64,000 nt of DNA from JAJXWB01 sp965246795 (GTDB lineage Bacteria > Pseudomonadota > Alphaproteobacteria > Rhizobiales > Beijerinckiaceae): positions 434,001-498,000 of the forward strand of contig CBDFFN010000013.1 in assembly GCA_965246795.1 (NCBI GenBank), given 5' to 3'. This document shows, piece by piece, positions 8,575 to 17,001 of this stretch (its first letter is position 1; every line of letters begins with the position of its first letter). Position numbers and translations under genes: made by a program. Below the pieces are notes generated by a model that saw only the letters and a program-made list of their open reading frames with translations, did no database searches and was not told the DNA's origin.

Positions 8575-10116
8575 TCAAACAATACGCGACGTCTTTCCCC
8601 AATACTGGTCACGCAAGAGCCGCTTGTAGAGCTTGCCGGTCGCCTGACGCGGCAACTCTTCGAGGAAGTCGATCTGGCGCGGTGCCTTGATGTGACTGAG
8701 ATTCTTCCGCGCGAATTCCGAGAGTTCGTCGCGTAGCGCCGGCCCGGCGTCAGCCCAGTGCATCGGCTGCACGATCGCCACGACCTTCTCCCCCATATCC
8801 TCGTCGGGCGCGCCGATGACGGCGACATCGGCAACTTTCGGATGCGTGACGATGAGGTTCTCGATCTCCTGCGGATAAATGTTCACCCCGCCGGAGATGA
8901 TCATGAAGGCCTTGCGGTCGGTGAGAAACAGATAGCCATCCGCATCCACTTTCCCGACATCGCCAAGCGTCGTCCAGCCATGCTTGTTGGTCGAGGACGC
9001 CGTCTTGTCAGGATCGTTGTGATACGTGAACGGCGTGCCGTCGGAGAAATAGATCACGCCTTCTTCGCCGACCGGCACTTCGTCGCCGTTCTCGTCGCAG
9101 ATGTGGATGACGCCAATCTTCGCCGTCCCGACGGAGCCCGGCCGCTCCAGCCATTCCTTCGAGCCGATCATGGTGAAACCGTTGCCTTCTGTGCCAGCGT
9201 AATATTCGACCAGCACCGGGCCCCACCATGCGATCATCGCCTGCTTGACCGGCACCGGGCACGGCGCCGCCGCGTGAATGGCACAGCGCATCGACGACAC
9301 GTCGTATTTGCGGCGCGCCTCCTCCGGCAATTTTAGCATGCGCACGAAATGCGTCGGCACCCATTGCGAGCAGGTTGCACGATGCTGCTCGATGAGTTCG
9401 AGCGCGCGCTCGGCATCGAACTTTTCCATCACGATGACGGTGCCGCCAAGGCGCTGCACGACCATGCACCAACGCAACGGCGCTGCATGATACAGTGGCG
9501 CCGGTGACAGATAGATGCTTTCGGCGTTGAAGCCGAAGGCGCCCTGCGCCAGCGCTGTCAGCGGATTGGGCGCATCGATCGCGTAGCCCGTCAGCGCGCT
9601 CTTCACGCCCTTTGGCCGGCCTGTGGTGCCGGACGAATAGAGCATGTCCTTGCCGGCGGTTTCGTCCGGGATCGGCGTAGCGGGCTGCTTGCCACGCTCA
9701 CCTTTGAAATCGCGGTAAGGGCCAAAGCCGCCATCGAGCGCGAACAAGAGCAAGTCGGCGAGCGGTTTCGCAAGCTCGTCAGCTATGGCGCGTTTCGCGA
9801 CCGACGTCACGAACAGTTTCGCGCCGCAGTCGCGCACGATGTATTCGACCTCGCTGGCGGTCAGGTTCGACGAGATGCAGGTGTAGTAGAGGCCCGCGCG
9901 CTGTGCCGCCCAGGTGATCTCGAAATAGCGCGGATGATTTTCGAGACAGAGCGCAATGACATCGCCTGTCTTGAGGCCGAGCGACCGAAACAGCTGCGCG
10001 CCAGAATTCGAGCGCGCATCGAGCTGCGCGTAGGTGATGATCTCTCCGGAGTTCGCCATGACGACGGCGGGTCTATCGGGCGTCGTGCGCGCGTGATGTG
10101 TGGGGTGTTGGGACAT
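8575..10116 (-). CDS. Acyl-CoA synthetase (AMP-binding, FadD-like)
   Basis: A 513-residue ANL-superfamily ligase that activates a carboxylic acid to its CoA thioester through an acyl-adenylate. Visible motifs are the P-loop YSSGTTGRPKGVK at about residue 160, YYAGTEGNG (A5), GDVGKVDADGYLFLTDR (A7/hinge) and the C-terminal catalytic lysine in ATGKLYKR. The start at 10116 is chosen over 10149 because MSQHPTHHARTTPDRPAVV matches the family N-terminus. It is downstream of and codirectional with the TetR gene, and the divergent side carries acyl-CoA dehydrogenases. This suggests it supplies their CoA substrate. Confidence 0.9.
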   Translation of the reverse strand: MSQHPTHHARTTPDRPAVVMANSGEIITYAQLDARSNSGAQLFRSLGLKTGDVIALCLENHPRYFEITWAAQRAGLYYTCISSNLTASEVEYIVRDCGAKLFVTSVAKRAIADELAKPLADLLLFALDGGFGPYRDFKGERGKQPATPIPDETAGKDMLYSSGTTGRPKGVKSALTGYAIDAPNPLTALAQGAFGFNAESIYLSPAPLYHAAPLRWCMVVQRLGGTVIVMEKFDAERALELIEQHRATCSQWVPTHFVRMLKLPEEARRKYDVSSMRCAIHAAAPCPVPVKQAMIAWWGPVLVEYYAGTEGNGFTMIGSKEWLERPGSVGTAKIGVIHICDENGDEVPVGEEGVIYFSDGTPFTYHNDPDKTASSTNKHGWTTLGDVGKVDADGYLFLTDRKAFMIISGGVNIYPQEIENLIVTHPKVADVAVIGAPDEDMGEKVVAIVQPMHWADAGPALRDELSEFARKNLSHIKAPRQIDFLEELPRQATGKLYKRLLRDQYWGKTSRIV

Positions 10117-10142
10117 GCTCGCTCGTTTCTTCCCAATCTCGG

Positions 10143-10218
10143 CTGTCACTCCTGCGAAAGCGGGAGTCCAGCTTGTTCTTTTTGAGCACTAGATGCCCAC
10201 GTTCGCGGGTATGACAGT
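10143..10218. repeat. Intergenic palindromic repeat, family A
   Basis: A second copy of the facing palindrome pair lies between the tetR and acyl-CoA synthetase genes. The left half is CTGTCACTCCTGCGAAAGCG followed by GGAGTCCAGC, and the right half is ACTAGATGCCCACGTTCGCG closing with GGTATGACAG. It resembles the copies at 1402 and 45290 in both sequence and layout. Confidence 0.75.
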
Positions 10219-10225
10219 TCCGCTG

Positions 10226-10891
10226 TCAGTCGCCCCGCAGCAACCCGCGCCCGACAACATCGACCACGAAGGCCGTGTAGCGGCGGCACAGATCATCGTC
10301 GATGTCGCCCGCACCGAAGACACGCCGCATCGCCAGCCGCGACGAGAACAGATGTTCACAGGCGCCGATTACGGCGTGATAGAAGAAGATCGGATCGACC
10401 TGCTTGAACTCGCCGGACGCCACGCCCTTGTCGAGCAATTCGCGCTGAAATGCGACGAGCGGTTCGACGAAGAATTTCGCGACCTGTCCTGCCTCTTCCT
10501 CGCCGCGCTCGTGCATCGTGAGATGGATGAGCCGGTTGAGATAAGGGAAGCGGTAGTAGGTCTCGATGACGCCCTTGATATGCGCCTCGAGTTTCGCCGT
10601 GGCCGAAATGTCGAGCGCCGCAAGACGCTGCATCTGCACGACAGCATGACCGGCGTCGCGCTCGAGGATCGCGAGCAGCAACCCGTCCTTGTTGCCGAAA
10701 TGGTATTTGACGAGGGCGGAGTTAAGGCCGGAACGCGCGGCAACATCCTGCAGCGAGAAATCGACGGCGTTACGCTCGATCATGAGTTCGCGCGCCGCCG
10801 CGACAAGCCGGTCCTTCGAGTTCGCCGGCGGCTTTCCTGCGCCGGAAAACAGCGAGGTGCCGGGATCGATGTCGCGTGTCAGCTCGTCCAT
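10226..10891 (-). CDS. TetR/AcrR family transcriptional regulator
   Basis: A 221-residue regulator. The N-terminal TetR helix-turn-helix spans about residues 26-72 (SKDRLVAAARELM, FSLQDVAARSGLNSALVKYHFGNKDGLL). The C-terminal ligand domain is all-helical and unassigned. Its position, reading away from an acyl-CoA dehydrogenase gene and upstream of an acyl-CoA synthetase gene, is that of a FadR/PsrA-like or LiuR-like repressor that senses an acyl-CoA. Two palindromes in the 146-base divergent region are candidate binding sites. The effector is inferred only from context. Confidence 0.9.
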   Translation of the reverse strand: MDELTRDIDPGTSLFSGAGKPPANSKDRLVAAARELMIERNAVDFSLQDVAARSGLNSALVKYHFGNKDGLLLAILERDAGHAVVQMQRLAALDISATAKLEAHIKGVIETYYRFPYLNRLIHLTMHERGEEEAGQVAKFFVEPLVAFQRELLDKGVASGEFKQVDPIFFYHAVIGACEHLFSSRLAMRRVFGAGDIDDDLCRRYTAFVVDVVGRGLLRGD

Positions 10892-10912
10892 CGGCGAGGC
10901 GCAAAATTCCTG

Positions 10913-10926
10913 GCGGAACGTTCCGC
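10913..10926. promoter_or_regulatory. Perfect 14-bp palindrome upstream of tetR
   Basis: GCGGAACGTTCCGC is a perfect inverted repeat lying 22 bases before the tetR start codon. TetR regulators commonly bind such palindromes, so it could be an autoregulatory site. It could equally be chance in GC-rich DNA. Confidence 0.4.
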
Positions 10927-10939
10927 GAAGCGGCGTTAA

Positions 10940-10955
10940 TTAGTCGATTGACTAA
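10940..10955. promoter_or_regulatory. Candidate TetR operator, TTAGTC-N4-GACTAA
   Basis: TTAGTCgattGACTAA has perfect 6-bp arms and a 4-bp spacer. It is AT-rich in an otherwise GC-rich region and lies in the divergent promoter between tetR and the acyl-CoA dehydrogenase gene at 11038. This is the expected place for a repressor controlling both directions. Confidence 0.6.
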
Positions 10956-11037
10956 GAAGTCGCAATGCGGTTCTGTCGCGGCGCGCGAGCAGGCCACAGA
11001 TGCCGCCGCATCTCTTCGGAAACGCACGGGACGGGGC

Positions 11038-12189
11038 ATGAATTTCGACTTCTCGCCGGAGCAACAGCAACTTCGCGATCAGGCGCGGCGCTTCCTGGAA
11101 GAGCATTGTGAGAAACGGTCCCGCGAAATCCTCGAGAAGGGCGGCGATTACGACAAGGTGCTCTGGAAAGGTCTCACCGACCTCGGCCTGATCGGCGTCG
11201 CGATCCCCGAAGAATTTGGCGGCGCGGGCGCGGGCCAGTTGGAGTTGTGCGTCATTGCGGAGGAGTTGGGCCGCGTGCTCGCGCCCGTGCCGTTCACGTC
11301 GACCGTCTATCTTGCGGCCGAAATCATCATGGCCGCGGGCAGCGATGCGCAGAAGCAGGCGTGGTTGCCGAAGATCGCCACGGGGGAAGCCATCGGCACG
11401 CTCGCCTTCGTCGAAGGTCTCGGCAATCCCTCACCCGCCGGCATCAAGGTCGCGGCCGCCGGCAACGAAATCTCCGGCACGAAAACGCTCGTGCCGGACG
11501 GCAATGCCGCCGACTTCGCGATCGTCGTCGCGCGCACGGCATCGGGCACCGACGCGCGTGGCATTTCCCTGTTTCTCGTCGATCTGAAGCAGCCCGGCGT
11601 CACGCGCACGCCGGTCGACACGATCGATCCGTCGCGTCCGCAGGCGAGCCTGACCTTCGACAAGGCGAAAGGCGAGCCACTCGGCAAGGCCGGCGAGGGC
11701 TGGGACCTCTTCATACGCGCGCTCGATCGCGCGGCGGTGCTCGTGGCCTTCGAGCAGATCGGCGGCTCCGATCGCGCGCTCGAAATGGCGCGCGACTATG
11801 CGCTCGACCGTATGGCCTTCGGCCGCCCGATCGGCTCGTTTCAAGCCGTCAAGCACATGCTCGCCGACATGTATGTCGCCGCCACACTTGCGCGCTCCAA
11901 CGCCTACTACGGCGCGTGGGCGCTTTCGACCGACGCGCCGGAACTCGCCGAAGCCGCCGCCAACGCGCGCGTCTCCGCGACGCAAGCCTTCCAGCTCTGC
12001 GCCAAGAACAACACGCAGACGCACGGCGGCATGGGCTTCACCTGGGAGTTCGACTGCCACCTCTACTACCGGCGCTCGAACCTCTACGCCGTGATGCTTG
12101 GCTCGCAATCCTATTGGGAAGATGCGCTCATCACGCGCATGCGCCAGCGCAACACGGCTTCGGACGCTGCATCGAACATGGCGGCGTAA
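11038..12189 (+). CDS. Acyl-CoA dehydrogenase, short type
   Basis: A 383-residue acyl-CoA dehydrogenase. It starts MNFDFSPEQQQLRDQARRFL, and the helical N-domain has IPEEFGGAGAGQLEL. The FAD region MAFGRPIGSFQAVKHMLADM is at about residues 260-279, followed by THGGMGFTWEFDCHLYYRRS. Like the genes at 1510 and 15916 it lacks the GGT(x)EI C-terminal motif, placing it in the shorter subtype. The ATG at 11038 follows the divergent tetR promoter. Longer in-frame starts overlap that promoter and are rejected. Two long-type dehydrogenases follow after a palindromic repeat, giving a likely heteromeric set under TetR control. Confidence 0.92.
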   Translation: MNFDFSPEQQQLRDQARRFLEEHCEKRSREILEKGGDYDKVLWKGLTDLGLIGVAIPEEFGGAGAGQLELCVIAEELGRVLAPVPFTSTVYLAAEIIMAAGSDAQKQAWLPKIATGEAIGTLAFVEGLGNPSPAGIKVAAAGNEISGTKTLVPDGNAADFAIVVARTASGTDARGISLFLVDLKQPGVTRTPVDTIDPSRPQASLTFDKAKGEPLGKAGEGWDLFIRALDRAAVLVAFEQIGGSDRALEMARDYALDRMAFGRPIGSFQAVKHMLADMYVAATLARSNAYYGAWALSTDAPELAEAAANARVSATQAFQLCAKNNTQTHGGMGFTWEFDCHLYYRRSNLYAVMLGSQSYWEDALITRMRQRNTASDAASNMAA

Positions 12190-12198
12190 CATCCAACA

Positions 12199-12303
12199 CC
12201 TCATCCTGAGGAGCATCGCGCAGCGATGTGTCTCGAAGGATGGCCGGTACGGAAATCTAAAACTCATCCTTCGAGACGCGCCTGAAGGCGCTCCTCAGGA
12301 TGA
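12199..12303. repeat. Intergenic palindromic repeat, family B
   Basis: Two inverted copies of an element that reads CCTCATCCTGAGGAGC, an internal hairpin, then GTGTCTCGAAGGATG face each other between two acyl-CoA dehydrogenase genes. The pair can fold into a long cruciform. Similar pairs lie at 18170 and 36858. This element type is widespread between genes in Bradyrhizobium-related genomes. Confidence 0.8.
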
Positions 12304-12327
12304 AGATGGTGGAAAGGCAAGCGCGCG

Positions 12328-13569
12328 ATGAACTTCGACGACACGTCAGACGAAGCGACATTCCGCGCCGAGGCGCGCGCCTGGATTAACGCCAACAAGC
12401 CCTCTGCCGAACTTGCCGCGCTCGCGCCGGACGAGACCGGCGGCATGCCGGCGCAAGGCGACGTGCTGAAGGCCGCAAAGGCCTGGCAGAAAAAGAAAGC
12501 TGATGGCGGCTGGGCATGCATCGCGTGGCCGAAAGAGTACGGTGGCCGCAGCGCGACACCGATCCAGCGCGTGATCTGGGATCAGGAGGAAGGCGCGTTC
12601 GGACAGCTGAACAGCCCCTTCCAGATTGGCCAGGGCATGTGTGCGCCGACGATGATGGTCTACGCGAGCGAAGAGCAGAAGAAGCGCTACGTGCCGCCGC
12701 TCGCGTCGGGCGAAGAAATCTGGTGTCAGCTTTTTTCCGAACCCGCTGCAGGCTCCGATCTCGCAGGCTTGCGCACGAAGGCCGAGAAGCGCGGCGATGA
12801 CTGGGTCATCAACGGCCAGAAAATCTGGACAACCGGCGCGCATTTCGCCGACTACGGAATTTTGATTACCCGCACCGACCCGAATGTGCCGAAGCACAAG
12901 GGCCTGACGATGTTCTTCATCGACATGAAGGCGCCGGGCGTCGAAGTGCGACCGATCAAGCAAGCGTCGGGTTCGTCGGGCTTCAACGAAGTCTATTTCA
13001 ACGATCTCGTCGTGCCGGATGCGCAACGCCTCGGCGCGGTCGGTGACGGCTGGAACGTGTCGCTGACCGTGCTGATGAACGAGCGCTTCTCGATCGGCTC
13101 GCGTGTGTCGACGGCGGTGCCGGAGTTTTTCGAGTTCGCGTCGCAGACGCGCATGGCGGACGGTTCGCTCGCAATCGACGATGCGGCCGTGCGCTCGAAA
13201 CTTGCCGGCTGGGTCGCACGCTCGAATGGGCTGAAATACACGAGCTACCGCACGATCTCGGCGCTCTCGAAAGGAGAGCGGCCAGGACCGGAAAACTCCA
13301 TCGGCAAGCTCGTCGCGGCCCCCATGACGCAGGACATCGCGATGGCCGCGGCGGATATTGCAGGGCCGTCCGGTGCGCGCGCGGATGCGACAGGCGCTGC
13401 GGCGAAACTCTACAACCAGCTGTTCCTGTCGATCGGCATGCGCATCGCGGGCGGCACCGACGAGGTGATGCGCAACATTATCGCCGAGCGCGTACTTGGT
13501 CTGCCGGCCGATGTGCGCGTCGACAAGAACGTGCCGTTCAACCAGATTCCCACGCGCGGACGGGGATAA
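12328..13569 (+). CDS. Acyl-CoA dehydrogenase, long type (tandem copy 1)
   Basis: A 413-residue acyl-CoA dehydrogenase beginning MNFDDTSDEATFRAEARAW. The central loop QLFSEPAAGSDLAGL and the C-terminal RIAGGTDEVMRNIIAERVLG are the long-type signatures. It closely resembles the next gene from the MNFDDTS start to the IPTRGRG end, so the two arose by tandem duplication. The ATG at 12328 is 24 bases beyond a palindromic repeat, with GGAAAGG upstream. The substrate is not known. Its neighbours suggest CoA esters of branched, cyclic or otherwise bulky acids rather than plain fatty acids, which is inference. Confidence 0.93.
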   Translation: MNFDDTSDEATFRAEARAWINANKPSAELAALAPDETGGMPAQGDVLKAAKAWQKKKADGGWACIAWPKEYGGRSATPIQRVIWDQEEGAFGQLNSPFQIGQGMCAPTMMVYASEEQKKRYVPPLASGEEIWCQLFSEPAAGSDLAGLRTKAEKRGDDWVINGQKIWTTGAHFADYGILITRTDPNVPKHKGLTMFFIDMKAPGVEVRPIKQASGSSGFNEVYFNDLVVPDAQRLGAVGDGWNVSLTVLMNERFSIGSRVSTAVPEFFEFASQTRMADGSLAIDDAAVRSKLAGWVARSNGLKYTSYRTISALSKGERPGPENSIGKLVAAPMTQDIAMAAADIAGPSGARADATGAAAKLYNQLFLSIGMRIAGGTDEVMRNIIAERVLGLPADVRVDKNVPFNQIPTRGRG

Positions 13570-13576
13570 GTCCGCG

Positions 13577-14821
13577 ATGAACTTCGACGATACCTCTTCC
13601 GAAGCCGCCTTCCGCAGAGAGGCGCGGGCGTGGATCGCGGCCAATGCGCCGCGCGAGGTCGAAGACGATCTGCGCGCCTCGCCGTTCGGCCGTGTCGTGC
13701 TGCGCAACGGCGACATCATCGCCGCATCGAAAGCCTATCAGAAGAAGAAAGTCGAGGCCGGCTGGGCCTGCCTGCACTGGCCGAAGGCGTATGGCGGGCG
13801 GGGCGCGACACCGATCGAGCGCGTGATCTGGCAACAGGAGGAAGGCGTCTTCTCGAAGCTTTCGTCGCTCTTCATCATCGGCCACGGCATGTGCGGCCCG
13901 ACCGTGATGACTTACGCGACCGAGGCGCAAAAGCGAGAGCTTCTGCCGCCGCTCGCATCCGGCGAACACATCTGGTGCCAACTCTTCTCCGAGCCGGTCG
14001 CGGGCTCCGACCTCGCCGGCCTGCGCACGCGCGCGGAAAAACGCGGCGACGAATGGGTCGTCAACGGCCAGAAGGTGTGGACCAGCGGCGCGCATATTTC
14101 CGACTGGGCGATCCTGATCACGCGCACCGACCCGAATGTGCCGAAGCACAAGCGCTTGACCATGTTCTTCCTGAACATGAAGTCGCCCGGCATCGACATC
14201 AGGCCAATCAAGCAGGCCAATGGCCAAGCCGAATTTAACGAAGTCTGGTTCAATGATGTCGTCATTCCCGATGCGCAGCGCCTCGGCGCCGTCGGCGACG
14301 GCTGGAACGTCTCGCTGACGACATTGATGAACGAGCGTCTTTCGATCGGCGCGAACATGCCGACTGGCTTCCCGGAATTGTTCGATTTTTGCACGAAGCT
14401 AACGCTCGACGGGCGGGCCGCAATCGAGCGATCCGACGTAAAGTCGAAGCTTGCAGCCTGGGCGACGAAGAATAACGGCCTGAAGTTCACCGCCTATCGC
14501 TCCATGTCGGCGCTCTCGAAGGGCGAGCGACCGGGGCCGGAAAATTCTATCGGCAAGCTCGTCGCGGGTTCGACCATGCAGGACATCGCCATCTATGCGA
14601 TGGACCTCGAAGGTCCGCTCGGTGCGGCGCGCGCGAAAGAGGGCATCGACGAGACCGGCCTCTTCCAGGCGATGTTACTGCGCTCGCCGGCAACGCGCAT
14701 CGAGGGTGGCACGGACGAAATTTTGCGCAACATTATCGCCGAGCGCGTACTTGGTCTTCCCTCCGATGTCCGCGTCGACAAGAACGTCGCCTTCAAGGAC
14801 ATTCCGACGCGCGGGCGATAG
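13577..14821 (+). CDS. Acyl-CoA dehydrogenase, long type (tandem copy 2)
   Basis: A 414-residue paralogue of the preceding gene, starting MNFDDTSSEAAFRREARAW only 7 bases after its stop. It keeps LFSEPVAGSDLAGLRTRAEK, FNDVVIPDAQRLGAVGDGW and the tail RIEGGTDEILRNIIAERVLG. The high resemblance over the full length and the tight spacing show a local duplication followed by divergence. Both copies look intact. A retained tandem pair suggests different chain-length or stereochemical preference. The VOC gene begins 3 bases after its stop. Confidence 0.93.
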   Translation: MNFDDTSSEAAFRREARAWIAANAPREVEDDLRASPFGRVVLRNGDIIAASKAYQKKKVEAGWACLHWPKAYGGRGATPIERVIWQQEEGVFSKLSSLFIIGHGMCGPTVMTYATEAQKRELLPPLASGEHIWCQLFSEPVAGSDLAGLRTRAEKRGDEWVVNGQKVWTSGAHISDWAILITRTDPNVPKHKRLTMFFLNMKSPGIDIRPIKQANGQAEFNEVWFNDVVIPDAQRLGAVGDGWNVSLTTLMNERLSIGANMPTGFPELFDFCTKLTLDGRAAIERSDVKSKLAAWATKNNGLKFTAYRSMSALSKGERPGPENSIGKLVAGSTMQDIAIYAMDLEGPLGAARAKEGIDETGLFQAMLLRSPATRIEGGTDEILRNIIAERVLGLPSDVRVDKNVAFKDIPTRGR

Positions 14822-14824
14822 GCG

Positions 14825-15205
14825 ATGACGGACTGGAAGCCTAAAGATTATCCGTCGATCAGCCCGTACCTCATTTGTGCCGATGCGGAGAAGGCAATCG
14901 CATTCATGGAGGCAGCTTTCGGCGGCGTGCTGCTCCGCCGCTTTGATCGTCCTGACGGCTCGCTGATGCATGCCGAAGTTCGTATCGACGACAGCGTCGT
15001 CATGATCGGCGGCGGTGCGACCGACGCGCAGAGCGCGGAGCCGCACATTCATCTTTACGTACCTGATGCTGCCGCGACCTTTGCACGCGCCGTTGCTGCA
15101 GGGGCAACGGTCGTTCAAGCCCCGGAGTGTAAACGCGAGGACGACGATGTTCGCGGCGGCTTGACGGATGCGTGGGGCACGACATGGTGGATCGCGAACC
15201 AGTGA
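14825..15205 (+). CDS. VOC family (glyoxalase/PhnB-like) protein
   Basis: A 126-residue single-module vicinal oxygen chelate protein with the beta-alpha-beta-beta-beta pattern. PYLICADAEKAIAFMEAAFG opens the fold, the middle has HAEVRIDDSVVMIGG, and the end is DAWGTTWWIA. This is the PhnB/YciA-like branch, whose members include unspecific dioxygenase- or epimerase-like proteins. It follows the tandem dehydrogenases by 3 bases and must be cotranscribed. A methylmalonyl-CoA epimerase-like or glyoxalase-like role would suit the neighbourhood but cannot be shown from sequence. Confidence 0.85.
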   Translation: MTDWKPKDYPSISPYLICADAEKAIAFMEAAFGGVLLRRFDRPDGSLMHAEVRIDDSVVMIGGGATDAQSAEPHIHLYVPDAAATFARAVAAGATVVQAPECKREDDDVRGGLTDAWGTTWWIANQ

Positions 15206-15271
15206 CGCGGCGCATTTTCCGTTCGCGTACCCTGCCCTATTTTCCCTCGATCTGAATTGCCGAGAGTTTTC

Positions 15272-15868
15272 ATGACCGACAATCCCCGCAAGCTCGATCA
15301 TCCCGCCTCGAATATTTTCATCGAGCGTTATTCTCCGCGCGCTTTCACCGGCGAGGCAATCTCCGACGCGACACTCGATACGTTCTTTGAGGCAGCGCGC
15401 TGGGCGCCCTCGTCGTACAATTCGCAGCCCTGGCGCTTTCTCTATGCGACTAAGGGCAGCCCCGACTTCGCGAAATTTCTCAGCCTTCTCAACGAACCGA
15501 ACCAGTTGTGGTGCAAGGATGCTTCCGCGCTACTGATCCTGTGTTCGAAGAAGACAATGAAGGTGCCGAACAAGGACGAGGAAGTGCCATCGCGCACGCA
15601 TTCGCTCGACGCGGGCGCGGCGTGGATGTCCTTCGCACTGCAAGCGTCGCTGTCGGGCTGGCACGCGCACGGCATGGTCGGCTTCGGCTTCGACAAAGCG
15701 AAGGCGGAACTGAACGTGCCCGACGATCACCAGGTCGAATGCGCCATCGCAGTCGGCAAGCTCGCCGACAAGACGAAGCTGCCGGAAAAACTGCAGCCTA
15801 TGGAGACACCGAACGCACGCAAGCCGATCGCCGAAACGCGGATGGCAGGCGGCTTCCCCAAGGGGTAA
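15272..15868 (+). CDS. Nitroreductase family protein
   Basis: A 198-residue FMN-dependent nitroreductase-fold protein. RYSPRAFTGEAI and WAPSSYNSQPWRFLYA are the FMN-binding N-terminal motifs, and HSLDAGAAWMSFALQAS is the dimer/FMN helix. It starts with ATG at 15272 after a 66-base gap. The family reduces nitroaromatics, quinones or enones with NAD(P)H. Together with the ene-reductase at 6664 and the GST at 7918 it adds a reductive detoxification flavour to the region, but it could also serve the acyl-CoA pathway. Confidence 0.9.
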   Translation: MTDNPRKLDHPASNIFIERYSPRAFTGEAISDATLDTFFEAARWAPSSYNSQPWRFLYATKGSPDFAKFLSLLNEPNQLWCKDASALLILCSKKTMKVPNKDEEVPSRTHSLDAGAAWMSFALQASLSGWHAHGMVGFGFDKAKAELNVPDDHQVECAIAVGKLADKTKLPEKLQPMETPNARKPIAETRMAGGFPKG

Positions 15869-15915
15869 AATTTCGCGACACGAACGAGGCCGACACGGCC
15901 CGCAGGGAGGAGCAG

Positions 15916-16977
15916 TTGGACGACACGGCGCGGATGCTCGTCGACACGGCCGAGCGTTTGTTCGACGCGAACTGCGACAAGTCCGTCCGCATCGCGGCGG
16001 AGGGCGGCGCCTGGCCTACCGCTCTTTGGAATGCGGTGGCTGAGGCAGGCCTTCCGCTCTCGCTTGTGCCGGAAGATGCCGGCGGCGCGGGACTGTCGAT
16101 CCCCGATGCGCTCGCGGCACTGCGCGTATCGGCTCGTTATGCGGCGCCAATCCCGCTCGCCGAAACGCTACTCGCAAGTTGGCTGCTTTCGAGCGTTGGT
16201 CTCTCCGTGCCCGACGGTTCACTGAGCATTGCGCCGTCGGCCTCCGGCGATGCACTTGTGCTGACCAAGCGCGTTACTGGTTTTCATCTCGCGGGACAGG
16301 CGCGGCGCGTGCCCTTCGCTCGGCATGTCGATTACGTCGCAGTATTAGCAAGTGATGACAATGGGCATACCTTCGTGGCCTGCGCTCCGCGCGCAAGCGC
16401 AACGCTCGTCGAGGGACAGAACATCGCACGCGAGCCGCGCGACACGCTCACCTTCGATCTCGATCTTCCCGCCGATGCCGTCGCATCGTTGCCGGCGACC
16501 CGCGCCACCGATCTTCGCTCGTTCGGCGCAGCGATGCGCACGGTGCAAATCGCCGGCGCAATGTCGCGCGTCCTCGATCTCACGATTTCCTATGCCGGCG
16601 AGCGCTCGCAGTTCGGCCGCCCGATTGGAAAATTTCAGGCGATCCAGCATCAGGTCGCAATGCTCGCGGCACATTCTGCCGCCGCAAGCGCGGCCGCCGA
16701 CATGGCAGCGGATGCCGCGGGGGACGGTATGGAGCCGCTGATGATTGGGGCCGCCAAGACGCGCGCGGGCGAAGCCGCCAGCGCCGGCGCGGCGATCGCG
16801 CATGCCGTGCATGGCGCCATCGGCTTCACGCACGAACACAGCCTGCATTTCTACACAAAGCGTCTGTGGTCATGGCGCGACGAGTTCGGCAAGGAGAGCG
16901 ACTGGGCGCTGATGCTCGGCCGCGCCGCACTTGCTGCGGGCCCCAAGCAATTGTGGGCCGATCTCATCACCGCCTAA
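15916..16977 (+). CDS. Acyl-CoA dehydrogenase, short type
   Basis: A 353-residue acyl-CoA dehydrogenase family protein, the most diverged in the window. The start is probably TTG at 15916, since AGGGAGG lies 5 bases upstream and no ATG or GTG occurs between the nitroreductase stop and this codon. The first ATG is at 15934. It retains the FAD segment RSQFGRPIGKFQAIQHQVAM and HGAIGFTHEHSLHFYTKR but has long alanine-rich stretches and a short N-domain. It has no GGTxEI tail and is directly followed by a long-type partner at 17002, so it is probably the non-catalytic or FAD-sharing half of a heteromer. Confidence 0.88.
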   Translation: MDDTARMLVDTAERLFDANCDKSVRIAAEGGAWPTALWNAVAEAGLPLSLVPEDAGGAGLSIPDALAALRVSARYAAPIPLAETLLASWLLSSVGLSVPDGSLSIAPSASGDALVLTKRVTGFHLAGQARRVPFARHVDYVAVLASDDNGHTFVACAPRASATLVEGQNIAREPRDTLTFDLDLPADAVASLPATRATDLRSFGAAMRTVQIAGAMSRVLDLTISYAGERSQFGRPIGKFQAIQHQVAMLAAHSAAASAAADMAADAAGDGMEPLMIGAAKTRAGEAASAGAAIAHAVHGAIGFTHEHSLHFYTKRLWSWRDEFGKESDWALMLGRAALAAGPKQLWADLITA

Positions 16978-17001
16978 CGTTAAGCGATCCGGAGTTCATT
17001 C

